Under the pieces are notes generated by a model. The model was not told the origin of the DNA, searched no databases, and saw nothing but the letters and a program-made list of their open reading frames with translations. 7,301 nt of DNA from an uncultured Bacteroidales bacterium (GTDB lineage: Bacteria > Bacteroidota > Bacteroidia > Bacteroidales > Bacteroidaceae). Made by a program: the position numbers and the translations under genes. This document shows, one piece after another, positions 1-5,949 of the stretch (position 1 is its first letter; each line of letters starts with the position of its first letter). The stretch is from NCBI GenBank assembly GCA_937896105.1, contig CALBKR010000403.1, forward strand, positions 1 to 7,301, in the 5' to 3' direction.

Positions 1-293
1 TGCTCGTGGATAGCCGAGAAGATGCCGCACGAGTTGCCGTCGAACATATATTCGCTCTTTGTGTAGCCTATTCTGTTTATTACACGGCGTGCAATATCCT
101 GCAGGTCAACGTATGCCGATGACTTTACCTCACCTGCAATCACTACCTGTCCTGTTGTGACGAGTGTCTCGCAAGCAACCTTTGACTCGGGGTCAAAAGC
201 GATGAGCTGGTCGAGGACTGCGTCCGAAATCTGGTCGGCAACCTTGTCGGGGTGCCCCTCTGAAACTGATTCTGATGTGAATAGATATCCCAT
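1..293 (-). CDS. metK: S-adenosylmethionine synthetase (methionine adenosyltransferase), N-terminal part, cut by the window edge
   Basis: MetK makes S-adenosylmethionine from methionine and ATP in the cytoplasm. The 97 codons visible begin [20 protein letters not shown], the classic MetK N-terminus. His14 and Asp16 of the SEGHPDK motif correspond to the ATP/Mg-binding pair of the E. coli enzyme, and [10 protein letters not shown] (residues 40-49) carries the conserved Glu near the monovalent-cation site. The sequence runs on to [11 protein letters not shown] and leaves the window, so the remaining ~300 residues are missing here. I chose the ATG at 293 because the family normally starts at this point. 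No Shine-Dalgarno precedes it (CACAGTACAACT then ATG), as is usual in Bacteroidetes. The same frame is open a further 52 codons upstream to an ATG at 449, so an automated caller could extend the gene. That extension does not look like MetK. A long leader with a SAM-II-like aptamer precedes the gene, which suggests feedback control by SAM. Confidence 0.97.
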   Translation of the reverse strand, partial: MGYLFTSESVSEGHPDKVADQISDAVLDQLIAFDPESKVACETLVTTGQVVIAGEVKSSAYVDLQDIARRVINRIGYTKSEYMFDGNSCGIFSAIHE

Positions 294-440
294 AGTTGTA
301 CTGTGTTGTGCCCGATGGTACCAATGATCTTGTGTCCCGGCGGGCGTAGTTAATAATTCCTGTAATATCAGGCCTGTGTAACAATGTGTGGGATAACTTA
401 TGCCGGCGAAGTGCCTTTTACAAACGCCCACTGATGGGGC
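294..440 (-). other. metK leader between the aptamer and the start codon
   Basis: These 147 nt separate the SAM-II-like aptamer from the metK ATG. Read on the minus strand, they hold a small hairpin directly after the aptamer: GCCC/GGGC at 440-437 and 429-426, or alternatively CCCA/TGGG around a TCAG loop. It is followed by GTTTGT, a poor terminator-like tail. Further on are a GGC-ACTTC-GCC mini hairpin and a 5-bp pair GCCCG (345-341) with CGGGC (314-310) just ahead of the start. No Shine-Dalgarno is visible. The metK frame has no stop codon in this stretch. The expression platform is probably here, but its mechanism cannot be read from the sequence. Confidence 0.5.
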
Positions 441-486
441 TTTTAGCATTTTTTACCGTGGTTGCAAGCAGTCAAATCTTTCCACA
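441..486 (-). promoter_or_regulatory. SAM-II-like riboswitch aptamer in the metK leader
   Basis: On the minus strand, GATTTGACTGCTTGCAA is followed by CCACGGTAAAAAATGCTAAAA. This aligns with the known SAM-II core as I remember it: GATTTAACCGTATTGCAA, the 3' half of P1, an A-rich linker, then a TGnnGCTAAAA block. The fold is supported too. P1 can form between TGTGG (486-482) and CCACG (461-457), with one G-U closing pair. The H-type pseudoknot can form between GCA (465-463) in the loop and TGC (448-446) downstream. SAM-II binds S-adenosylmethionine and turns off methionine/SAM genes, and this copy sits ahead of metK, which makes SAM. Unlike textbook SAM-II, no Shine-Dalgarno follows the pseudoknot and the accepted start is ~150 nt away. 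I compared against memory of the family, not with a covariance model. Confidence 0.72.
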
Positions 487-497
487 CACAGCCTCAT
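453..497 (-). other. Possible 14-codon leader ORF overlapping the aptamer
   Basis: An ATG at 497-495 opens MRLCVERFDCLQPR and stops at TAA 455-453, within the aptamer. It lies in the same frame as metK and is followed, one codon later, by the ATG at 449. There is no Shine-Dalgarno and the codons simply follow the conserved RNA residues, so chance is the most likely explanation. It is listed because ribosomes entering here would disrupt P1 and the pseudoknot. Confidence 0.15.
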
Positions 498-514
498 TAG
501 GCCTTTGTCGTGTA

Positions 515-522
515 CAAAGGTA
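515..522 (-). promoter_or_regulatory. Probable metK promoter, -7 element TACCTTTG
   Basis: On the minus strand, TACCTTTG matches the Bacteroidetes -7 consensus TAnnTTTG exactly. Upstream there is a TTTG only 12 nt away (538-535), closer than the usual ~19 nt, so the -33 element is weak or differently placed. Transcription would begin near 505-508, giving a leader of roughly 210 nt that includes the whole aptamer. The position, 59 nt past the end of folK and just before the riboswitch, supports an independent metK promoter. Confidence 0.5.
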
Positions 523-580
523 ATGGTTTTTGTGCAAATATTCAGTATTGTGCCGCTTTTTTTAATGTGCAGGCGCCATT

Positions 581-1075
581 TTAACCTTTTGTAATATTTG
601 GCTCGTCCTTCCGTAGCTCCTTGAGAAGTTCCCTTATGCCCTTGCCGGTTGTAGGGTGTATGGTGTCGGGCGCAATCTCTGCAAGCGGTTCAAGGACGAA
701 TGTCCGTTTGTGCATCAGCGGGTGGGGGATGGTCAGCCTTGGGCTCTCAACGACCAAGTTGCCATATAACAGAATGTCTATGTCTATTATGCGGTCGTGG
801 TATATTCCACCGGCCGATTTCTGTGTACGCCCCAGTTCGCGTTCTATGCGCTCGGTGGCGTCGAGTAGCCCAAGCGGCGACAGCTCCGTTTCAAATGCTG
901 CAGCACAGTTAAGGAAACTGTTCTCGCTCTCGAAACCCCAAGGAGCGGTCTCAATGAATGTTGAGACTGCCGTGCAACGACCAAGCGCGAGCGATAGATG
1001 CCCTATCGCTCGCGTAAGGTTGTTTGCTTTGTCACCCTGGTTGGTTCCAAGGCCAAGATATACTCTTGTTGCCAT
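581..1075 (-). CDS. folK: 2-amino-4-hydroxy-6-hydroxymethyldihydropteridine diphosphokinase (HPPK)
   Basis: FolK transfers pyrophosphate from ATP to 6-hydroxymethyl-dihydropterin, the step before dihydropteroate synthase in folate synthesis; it is cytosolic. The 164-residue protein matches the usual length of a single-domain HPPK. It starts with the family pattern YLGLGTNQGDK (residues 6-16) and has the pterin-side segment APWGFES..FLNCAAAFET (44-62). The signature DRIIDIDILLYG (94-105) contains Asp98 and Asp100, equivalent to the two Mg-binding Asp of the E. coli enzyme (RTLDLDIML). PRLTIPHPLMHKRTFVLEPL follows. The gene is the last of the minus-strand run; 53 nt separate it from queA, the largest gap in the run. 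No clear terminator follows its TAA at 581, so some transcripts may continue into the metK leader. The ATG at 1075 is the only sensible start. Confidence 0.95.
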   Translation of the reverse strand: MATRVYLGLGTNQGDKANNLTRAIGHLSLALGRCTAVSTFIETAPWGFESENSFLNCAAAFETELSPLGLLDATERIERELGRTQKSAGGIYHDRIIDIDILLYGNLVVESPRLTIPHPLMHKRTFVLEPLAEIAPDTIHPTTGKGIRELLKELRKDEPNITKG

Positions 1076-1082
1076 TAATTTG

Positions 1083-1127
1083 AAACCGGTTGCGTAACCG
1101 ACCTTTTTTATTAAGAATTTCCGGTTT
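1083..1127 (-). other. Inverted repeats in the queA-folK gap
   Basis: AAACCGG (1083-1089) and CCGGTTT (1121-1127) are perfect 7-bp inverted repeats. A second hairpin, CGGTT-GCGT-AACCG at 1087-1100, shares bases with the first, so the two folds exclude each other. In the minus-strand transcript the structure ends 7 nt before the folK ATG and could affect initiation. There is no U-tract in that direction. On the plus strand the short hairpin is followed by ACCTTTTTT, which looks more like a terminator for antisense reading. Confidence 0.3.
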
Positions 1128-1128
1128 A

Positions 1129-2187
1129 TCAGTCGATGATGAGCATTGCGTCGCCGTAGAGACCGAAACGGTATCCCTCGTCGAGCGCCACCTTGTATGC
1201 GTTCATCACATTGTCATAGCCACCAAAAGCTGTTGTGAGCATAAGCATTGTCGAGTAGGGCGCATAGAAATTGGCAATCATACAGTTTGCAACCTGGAAA
1301 TTGTATTCGGGGAAGATGAACTTGCTTGTCCAGCCATCGTACTCCTTGAGCATACCGTCGGTGAGGGCTGCTGTCTCAAGTACTCGCTGCACCGATGTTC
1401 CCACGGCACAAATCCTGCGGTTCTCGGCCTTTGCCTTGTTGATGGTTTGCACCGCATCGGTGTCGACACTGATAAGGTCGCTGTCCATCTTGTGCTTGGT
1501 GAGGTCTTCGACATCAATCTCGCGGAAGCTGCCGAGGCCTGTGTGCATTGTAACGTATGCTGCGTCAATGCCTTTAATCTCCATACGCTTCATAAGCTCG
1601 CGTGTGAAGTGCAGGCCTGCAAACGATGCAGTTACCGAGCCCTCTTTCTTTGCAAAGTATGTCTGGAAATTCTGCAGGTCCTCGGGCTCCTCCTTGCGCA
1701 GGCGCTTGAAATCCTCGGGCAGTGGTGCTACGCCGAGTGCATAAAGTGCCTTCTTGAACTCGTCGTGCGGGCCGTCGTAGAGGAAACGCAGTGTGCGGCC
1801 GCGTGAGGTTGTGTTGTCGATAACCTCGGCTACCATAGAGTTGTCCTCGCCAAAATAGAGCTTGTTGCCGATACGTATCTTGCGTGCCGGGTCAACAAGT
1901 ACATCCCACAGGCGGAACTCCTCGTTGAGCTCGCGCAACAGGAATACCTCAATCTGCGCGTTCGTCTTCTCCTTGTTGCCATAGAGACGTGCGGGGAAAA
2001 CCTTGCTGTCGTTCATTACAAAAACATCCTTTTCATCGAAGTAATGTATTACCTCCTTGAATATGCGGTGCTCAATCTCGCCTGTCTTCCTGTGGAGAAC
2101 CATCAGCCGCGATTCATCGCGGCAGTCGGCAGGGTATAGGGCTATACGCTCCTCAGGCAGTTTGTATTTGAACTGCGATAGTTTCAT
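1129..2187 (-). CDS. queA: S-adenosylmethionine:tRNA ribosyltransferase-isomerase (queuosine synthesis)
   Basis: QueA moves the ribosyl part of SAM to preQ1 at the wobble position of GUN-anticodon tRNAs, forming epoxyqueuosine. From the ATG at 2187 the protein has 352 residues, normal for the family, and begins MKLSQFKYKLPEERIALYPAD, the expected QueA start. Family landmarks follow: DESRLMVL (24-31), NDSKVFPARLYG (59-70), IEVFLLREL (79-87), GSVTASFAGLHFTREL (183-198), VTMHTGLGSF (212-221), AVGTSVQRVLE (261-271), STMLMLTTAFGGY (312-324) and YRFGLYGDAMLI (339-350). The frame is open upstream: an ATG at 2226 and a GTG at 2235 would add 13 or 16 residues, and the GTG would overlap the truB stop as GTGA. 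I prefer 2187 because the extra residues are not family-like, but coupling to truB keeps the longer forms possible. Some residues differ from the E. coli-type consensus (see findings). Confidence 0.93.
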   Translation of the reverse strand: MKLSQFKYKLPEERIALYPADCRDESRLMVLHRKTGEIEHRIFKEVIHYFDEKDVFVMNDSKVFPARLYGNKEKTNAQIEVFLLRELNEEFRLWDVLVDPARKIRIGNKLYFGEDNSMVAEVIDNTTSRGRTLRFLYDGPHDEFKKALYALGVAPLPEDFKRLRKEEPEDLQNFQTYFAKKEGSVTASFAGLHFTRELMKRMEIKGIDAAYVTMHTGLGSFREIDVEDLTKHKMDSDLISVDTDAVQTINKAKAENRRICAVGTSVQRVLETAALTDGMLKEYDGWTSKFIFPEYNFQVANCMIANFYAPYSTMLMLTTAFGGYDNVMNAYKVALDEGYRFGLYGDAMLIID

Positions 2188-2231
2188 ATGCTGTCCGCTG
2201 ATGCTAAAATGTTCTTCTGTTGTCATAATGT

Positions 2232-2915
2232 TCACTGTTTTTCAAGCCATTCCTGGAATGCTTCTGGGGTTATACAATGTTCTATTTTATACTCTCCGAT
2301 ACGGGTACGCACAAGGTCGGTGAGGTAGCCTCCGCTGCCAAGTGCTGCGCCTATGTCGCGTGCGAGCGAACGGATATATGTCCCTTTGCCGCATACTACG
2401 CGTATCTTTATCTTTGGCAGTTCGCACTCCAACAGCTCAATCTCGTCGATGCGTATTTGTTTTGGTGCCAACTGCATATCGCTGCCTCCACGTGCAAGGT
2501 CGTATGCCCGCTTGCCGTCGACCTTGCAGGCCGAAAACAGCGGCGGGCGCTGTTCTATGTCGCCTATGAATTGCTTCAATGCCTCCTCGACCATCTCCCT
2601 TGTTATGTGCTCATACGGGTACGTGGCATCCACAGGGTGTTCCATATCGAACGATGGGGTAGTGGCTCCGAACATTATCTCGGCGACATACTCCTTGGTG
2701 TGGCTCTGCAGCTCCTCAATCCTCTTGGTCGCCTTTCCGGTGCATAGCAACAAGACGCCTGACGCTAATGGGTCGAGTGTTCCCGCGTGTCCAACCTTGA
2801 ATCTCTTTATACCGTACTTACGGCTCAGGTGGTAGCGTATCTTGTTCACTATCTGGAACGACGTCCAGGTATAGGGTTTGTTTATCGGTATTATCTCTCC
2901 TGCAACAAAATCCAT
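2232..2915 (-). CDS. truB: tRNA pseudouridine(55) synthase
   Basis: TruB isomerises U55 in the T-arm of tRNAs to pseudouridine. The catalytic motif GHAGTLDPLASGVL lies at residues 42-55, with Asp48 as the expected nucleophile. Other family blocks are INKPYTWTSF (11-20), TKEYVAEIMFGATTPSFD (72-89), RPPLFSACKVDGKRAYDLAR (122-141) and CGKGTYIRSLARDIG (175-189). At 227 residues it is far shorter than the E. coli enzyme (314) and ends soon after the catalytic domain, so the C-terminal PUA-type region is absent, as is common in Bacteroidetes. The start ATG shares one base with the uppP stop (TAATG on the minus strand), which points to translational coupling and fixes the start. Its TGA stop lies 44 nt before the preferred queA start. 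Confidence 0.96.
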   Translation of the reverse strand: MDFVAGEIIPINKPYTWTSFQIVNKIRYHLSRKYGIKRFKVGHAGTLDPLASGVLLLCTGKATKRIEELQSHTKEYVAEIMFGATTPSFDMEHPVDATYPYEHITREMVEEALKQFIGDIEQRPPLFSACKVDGKRAYDLARGGSDMQLAPKQIRIDEIELLECELPKIKIRVVCGKGTYIRSLARDIGAALGSGGYLTDLVRTRIGEYKIEHCITPEAFQEWLEKQ

Positions 2916-3763
2916 TATGCAATAGTGAGGTTATGTCCGGTCAAGAGCATTACAAGGATGGTACCGCCTACAATTATCCTGTACCAACCGAATGCCTTGA
3001 AACCATATTTCGTTACAAAATTTATAAAGAATTTTATAGCCAGCATAGCAACGATGAATGCCACGATGTTGCCGATTACAAGCACATCGATGTTTGCCTT
3101 CAACACCTGTGCACTGGCATCATCGGTAAACAGCTTTATCATCTTGAACATTGTCGCAGCAAGCATTGTGGGCACGGCAAGGAAGAACGAGAACTCTGCC
3201 GCAGCCTTTCTTGTCAGTTTCTGCGACATACCGCCCACAATTGTTGCCATTGAACGCGAAACGCCCGGTATCATCGATATGCACTGAAAGAGTCCGATGC
3301 GGAATGCTCTCTTCTCAGTCAGCTCGGTCTTCTCGCTGCCCTTGTTGAATATCTTGTCCGAGAATAGCATAAATATACCTCCGAGGATAAGTGTCACCGC
3401 TACCACCTCTACGCTCTCGAGCATAGCGTCGATGGCATCGCTGAAGAGCAAGCCGAACACGGCTGCCGGGATGAATGCCACGAACAGTTTCCAATAGAAG
3501 TCGTACTTGTGCAGAAAGCGCCTGAATGCCGATGCCCCTTCGGGGGCAGGCGTGCGGTTGAGCTGGAAGAAGCGCTTCCAGTAAAGCACTACTACCGAAA
3601 GGATGGCTCCGAACTGTATAATAAAGGTAAATGCCTTTACGAAAACATCACTTGGTACACCAAGTATGTTCTGGGTGATAATCATATGCCCTGTCGATGA
3701 AACGGGCAGGAACTCTGTGAGCCCCTCGACAATCGCTATAATGATGGTTTCTAAGATACTCAT
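2915..3763 (-). CDS. uppP: Undecaprenyl-diphosphate phosphatase (BacA/UppP family)
   Basis: UppP is a polytopic inner-membrane enzyme that dephosphorylates undecaprenyl pyrophosphate, recycling the lipid carrier for peptidoglycan and surface glycans; extra copies give bacitracin resistance. The 282-residue protein carries both active-site motifs: [14 protein letters not shown] at residues 13-26 (Glu13, Glu17, Ser22/23 and His26, matching E. coli Glu17, Glu21 and His30), and [14 protein letters not shown] at 165-178, where Arg170 corresponds to E. coli Arg174. Hydrophobic helices are clear at about 43-61, 91-108, 118-134, 190-211, 227-247 and 260-275. [16 protein letters not shown] (192-207) is another conserved block. 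The ATG at 3763 gives the usual N-terminus. Position between a DUF3098 gene and truB suggests co-transcription; its link to FtsX upstream is an envelope theme, not proof of joint action. Confidence 0.96.
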   Translation of the reverse strand: MSILETIIIAIVEGLTEFLPVSSTGHMIITQNILGVPSDVFVKAFTFIIQFGAILSVVVLYWKRFFQLNRTPAPEGASAFRRFLHKYDFYWKLFVAFIPAAVFGLLFSDAIDAMLESVEVVAVTLILGGIFMLFSDKIFNKGSEKTELTEKRAFRIGLFQCISMIPGVSRSMATIVGGMSQKLTRKAAAEFSFFLAVPTMLAATMFKMIKLFTDDASAQVLKANIDVLVIGNIVAFIVAMLAIKFFINFVTKYGFKAFGWYRIIVGGTILVMLLTGHNLTIA

Positions 3764-3790
3764 TTATTGGAGACAGAAAATGTGTTACTG

Positions 3791-4045
3791 TTATTTATTC
3801 TCGCTTTTCTCTGTGTTGCCGTTGCTTTTGCCTTTGTACATTATCGCGAAGATTACAAAGACAAACCCGAAGAAACAGATAGCCGGTGCCAGCTTTATTC
3901 TTCTGAAACTGAAAATGTCGGGCTCAAAGTGGGTTTCGGTAGAACTGGGGCCTGCCATAAGAATGAAACCGAGGACTATGGCAACCACACCGATGCCGAG
4001 CAGTATGTAGTTCCATTTTCCGAATGCAAAATTTGATTTATCCAT
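3791..4045 (-). CDS. Small two-helix membrane protein, DUF3098 family
   Basis: The 84-residue protein matches what I know of DUF3098, a Bacteroidetes family without assigned function. It opens with FAFGKWNYILLG (6-17), has a first membrane helix at about 11-31, then a loop with GPSSTETHFEPDIFSFRRIKLAP (32-54), a second helix at about 53-70, and a polar tail rich in Lys, Asn and Glu (71-84). The PDIFSxRRIxLAP loop is the family hallmark. There are no cysteines in the loop and no obvious catalytic residues. It lies 15 nt downstream of ftsX and 27 nt upstream of uppP in the same run, which suggests an envelope role, possibly as a small partner protein; that is inference. The start ATG at 4045 lacks a Shine-Dalgarno. 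Confidence 0.9.
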   Translation of the reverse strand: MDKSNFAFGKWNYILLGIGVVAIVLGFILMAGPSSTETHFEPDIFSFRRIKLAPAICFFGFVFVIFAIMYKGKSNGNTEKSENK

Positions 4046-4060
4046 AGTTGTAATTTGTTA

Positions 4061-4921
4061 TCAGATGAAATAGAGGTCGTTATTGCGCATACGAAGGAAA
4101 CGGTTTACCGACAGGAACGCGCACAGGGTACATATAAGGATGCCGAAAAGTATCACGGCAAAGCCTGCCACGGCAAGTTGCCCTGCAGGGAAAAGCGATG
4201 CAATGTCGGGCGACTCCTTTTGCAGCATACCGATACCGATGCCGAGCACAGCGTTGGCTATGATGCCCGACACAAGGCCGATATAAAGGTTCTGCAACAG
4301 GAACGGGCGCCTGATGAAGCCCCAGGTGGCACCTACAAGCTTCATTGTGTGCAACGTGAAACGCTTCGAGTATATCGCCAGGCGTACAAGGTTGCCTATC
4401 AGCGACCAGGATATGATGGCAAGCAGAATGAACAGCGCCAACAACGCCATTGCAATCCTGTTTATGTTGTCGTTCACGGTGTCGATGTGCTCCTTGTGGA
4501 AACGGGCTTCTGCAACGCCGGTTCTTTTTTCAAGCTCCTGCTGAATCTTTGTCATAGCTTCCACATCGGTAAAACCATTCTTGAGGGTAATCTCAATCTC
4601 GGGTTCGTATGGGTTTTCGGAGAGGTATTCCAAAGGGTCGGTTCCAAGGCTCTCTCTTGCCTCCTGCAACACCTGCTCCTTTGATATATATTTGCTGCTT
4701 TGGGTATATTCTTTCTTGTCAATGAACTTCTGCAGCTTCAAAATCTCCGGCTCCTGCATCTCCCTGTCGACTATGACGGTCATCTTGAAGCTCTCCTTTA
4801 TTCTCTTCGATACCGACTGTCCGCCAATCATCAGCATACTCATTATGCCAAGCAACAGCAACACAAGGGTGGTGCTTATGTAGACACTGAGGGTCTGTAT
4901 CTTAATTACCGGTCTCTTCAT
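4061..4921 (-). CDS. ftsX: Cell division protein FtsX, permease-like
   Basis: FtsX is the membrane half of the FtsEX ABC-type complex, which controls cell-wall hydrolases at the division site. The 286 residues have the standard layout: a short cytoplasmic start, membrane helix 1 at about 12-33, an extracytoplasmic domain from about 35 to 155, then three C-terminal helices at about 156-178, 208-232 and 247-271. The family motif HTMKLVGATWGFIRRPFLLQ (191-210) lies in the loop between helices 2 and 3. The ATG overlaps the stop of the upstream methyltransferase in an ATGA arrangement, implying coupled translation. No ftsE ATPase gene is present in this window; it must lie elsewhere if the complex is complete. 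DUF3098 follows after 15 nt. Confidence 0.94.
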   Translation of the reverse strand: MKRPVIKIQTLSVYISTTLVLLLLGIMSMLMIGGQSVSKRIKESFKMTVIVDREMQEPEILKLQKFIDKKEYTQSSKYISKEQVLQEARESLGTDPLEYLSENPYEPEIEITLKNGFTDVEAMTKIQQELEKRTGVAEARFHKEHIDTVNDNINRIAMALLALFILLAIISWSLIGNLVRLAIYSKRFTLHTMKLVGATWGFIRRPFLLQNLYIGLVSGIIANAVLGIGIGMLQKESPDIASLFPAGQLAVAGFAVILFGILICTLCAFLSVNRFLRMRNNDLYFI

Positions 4922-5817
4922 CTCTTCTTTCTGAATACATATATAATGGAACTGCTGGCACTACGTTTTTTGTTTTGTGCAAGCCATCCCTTGAATCCGT
5001 TCCAAAAACCTTTTATCGTGCCAAGGCGTGAGCCTTTGTTCTTCTCGCTGAGCATCGATATGTAGAACCCGTCGAAGGGCATTGTTATCTGCCGCTCAAG
5101 CAGGAACCCGTGTCTCTCGCCCCATTGCATAATGGTGCTTGGGGTAAAGTGCCACAGGTGGCGCGGTACATCATACGCAGCCCAGTGCTCCTTGTATCTC
5201 TGTGCATCGTAGGATTTGCTGTTGGGTACAGCAATTACCGCAATTCCCGTGTCGTTGAGTATGCGGTATAGTTCACTCCACATATTGTCCAGGTCCTGTA
5301 CGTGCTCCATTACGTGCCACATCGTAACGACATCCAGTTCTTTGTCCTCGATGTCGGCCAGCATCTCCACCGGGCACATCTCGAACTCGAAATCATCTTT
5401 TGCCAACTGGCGGGCATTCTCGCTTTTTTCTATTGCTGTAACCTCCCAGCCTCTCTCGGCCATCGCGCGGGCGAAATGGCCTGTTCCTGCACCGTAGTCG
5501 AGCAGTTTGCCGTTCTTCAGCATAGTGAGCCTCTCCACAAGCCGGGTCTTGTTGCGCAGCATTATCCTGCGCACAATGTGGTATGCCTTGTTTACCAGCC
5601 CCTTGTCGGTGTTGCTGTGCGAGATGTATTTGGGCGATTCATAATAACGTCCTATCTCATTCTCGTCGGGCACTCCTTGGGTAAAGGCGAACCTGCAGTT
5701 GCCGCACTCGTATATGTCGAATGTTTCGCCTGTGGAGAAATTGTCGGTGCAAGCAAAGCGTTTTTTGATATCTTCACTGCCGCACAGGGGGCATTTGTCG
5801 TGGTTGATAACTGTCAT
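4918..5817 (-). CDS. Class I SAM-dependent methyltransferase with N-terminal zinc ribbon; substrate unknown
   Basis: The 299-residue protein has two parts. Residues 1-45 form a likely zinc ribbon: CPLC at 9-12 and CGNC at 38-41. A Rossmann-fold methyltransferase domain follows, with motif I LLDYGAGTGHF (105-115), the acidic ribose-binding Glu130 at the end of strand 2, and the post-motif block MWHVMEHVQD (166-175), much like UbiG/Methyltransf_23 proteins. A conserved DVPRHLWHFTPST segment lies at 216-228, and the C-terminus is basic (FRKKR). There is no signal peptide, so it is cytosolic, perhaps membrane-associated through its basic tail. It heads the minus-strand run, with a promoter candidate at 5867-5874, and overlaps ftsX by 4 nt. 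Relatives of this type methylate sugars, lipids or quinones; the sequence does not say which. A role tied to the envelope is a guess from context only. Confidence 0.88.
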   Translation of the reverse strand: MTVINHDKCPLCGSEDIKKRFACTDNFSTGETFDIYECGNCRFAFTQGVPDENEIGRYYESPKYISHSNTDKGLVNKAYHIVRRIMLRNKTRLVERLTMLKNGKLLDYGAGTGHFARAMAERGWEVTAIEKSENARQLAKDDFEFEMCPVEMLADIEDKELDVVTMWHVMEHVQDLDNMWSELYRILNDTGIAVIAVPNSKSYDAQRYKEHWAAYDVPRHLWHFTPSTIMQWGERHGFLLERQITMPFDGFYISMLSEKNKGSRLGTIKGFWNGFKGWLAQNKKRSASSSIIYVFRKKR

Positions 5818-5859
5818 TGTCCGTCTTTAATGGTATTATTAGAGCACACTCTACCTAAA

Positions 5860-5924
5860 TTTGCCACAAAAATATACCATTTATGGCGAAATTGTTCCCG
5901 TTTTTTGCAGTTTTACCACAAAAA
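5860..5924. repeat. Pair of 13-bp direct repeats in the divergent promoter region
   Basis: TTTGCCACAAAAA at 5860-5872 and TTTACCACAAAAA at 5912-5924 differ at one base and begin 52 bp apart, close to five helical turns. The left copy overlaps the -7 element proposed for the methyltransferase operon. They could be paired operator sites or a duplicated promoter remnant. In AT-rich DNA a chance match is also possible. Confidence 0.35.
5867..5874 (-). promoter_or_regulatory. Probable promoter of the methyltransferase-ftsX-folK run, -7 element TATTTTTG
   Basis: On the minus strand, TATTTTTG matches TAnnTTTG exactly and would start transcription near 5860, leaving an untranslated leader of ~40 nt before the ATG at 5817. 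No good TTTG lies at the usual -33 distance; TTTC occurs instead, at 13 nt spacing. This is the only intergenic region ahead of the seven-gene run. Confidence 0.45.
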
Positions 5925-5949
5925 ATGCACGAAATTACATTTTTTAACA

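Noticed and set aside
290..300. Shared 11-mer CCATAGTTGTA at the metK start (290-300) and the DUF3098 start (4042-4052)
   Set aside because: It is just the start codon plus an A-rich upstream context on the minus strand; two copies are too few to propose a regulatory site.
312..325. TGGTACCA palindrome in the metK leader as an operator
   Set aside because: An 8-bp palindrome is expected by chance at this scale and lies well downstream of the likely promoter.
581..2235. Long plus-strand open frames opposite folK and queA (for example 621-1097 and 1090-1806)
   Set aside because: They are antisense shadows of genes with unmistakable family motifs and show no domain pattern of their own.
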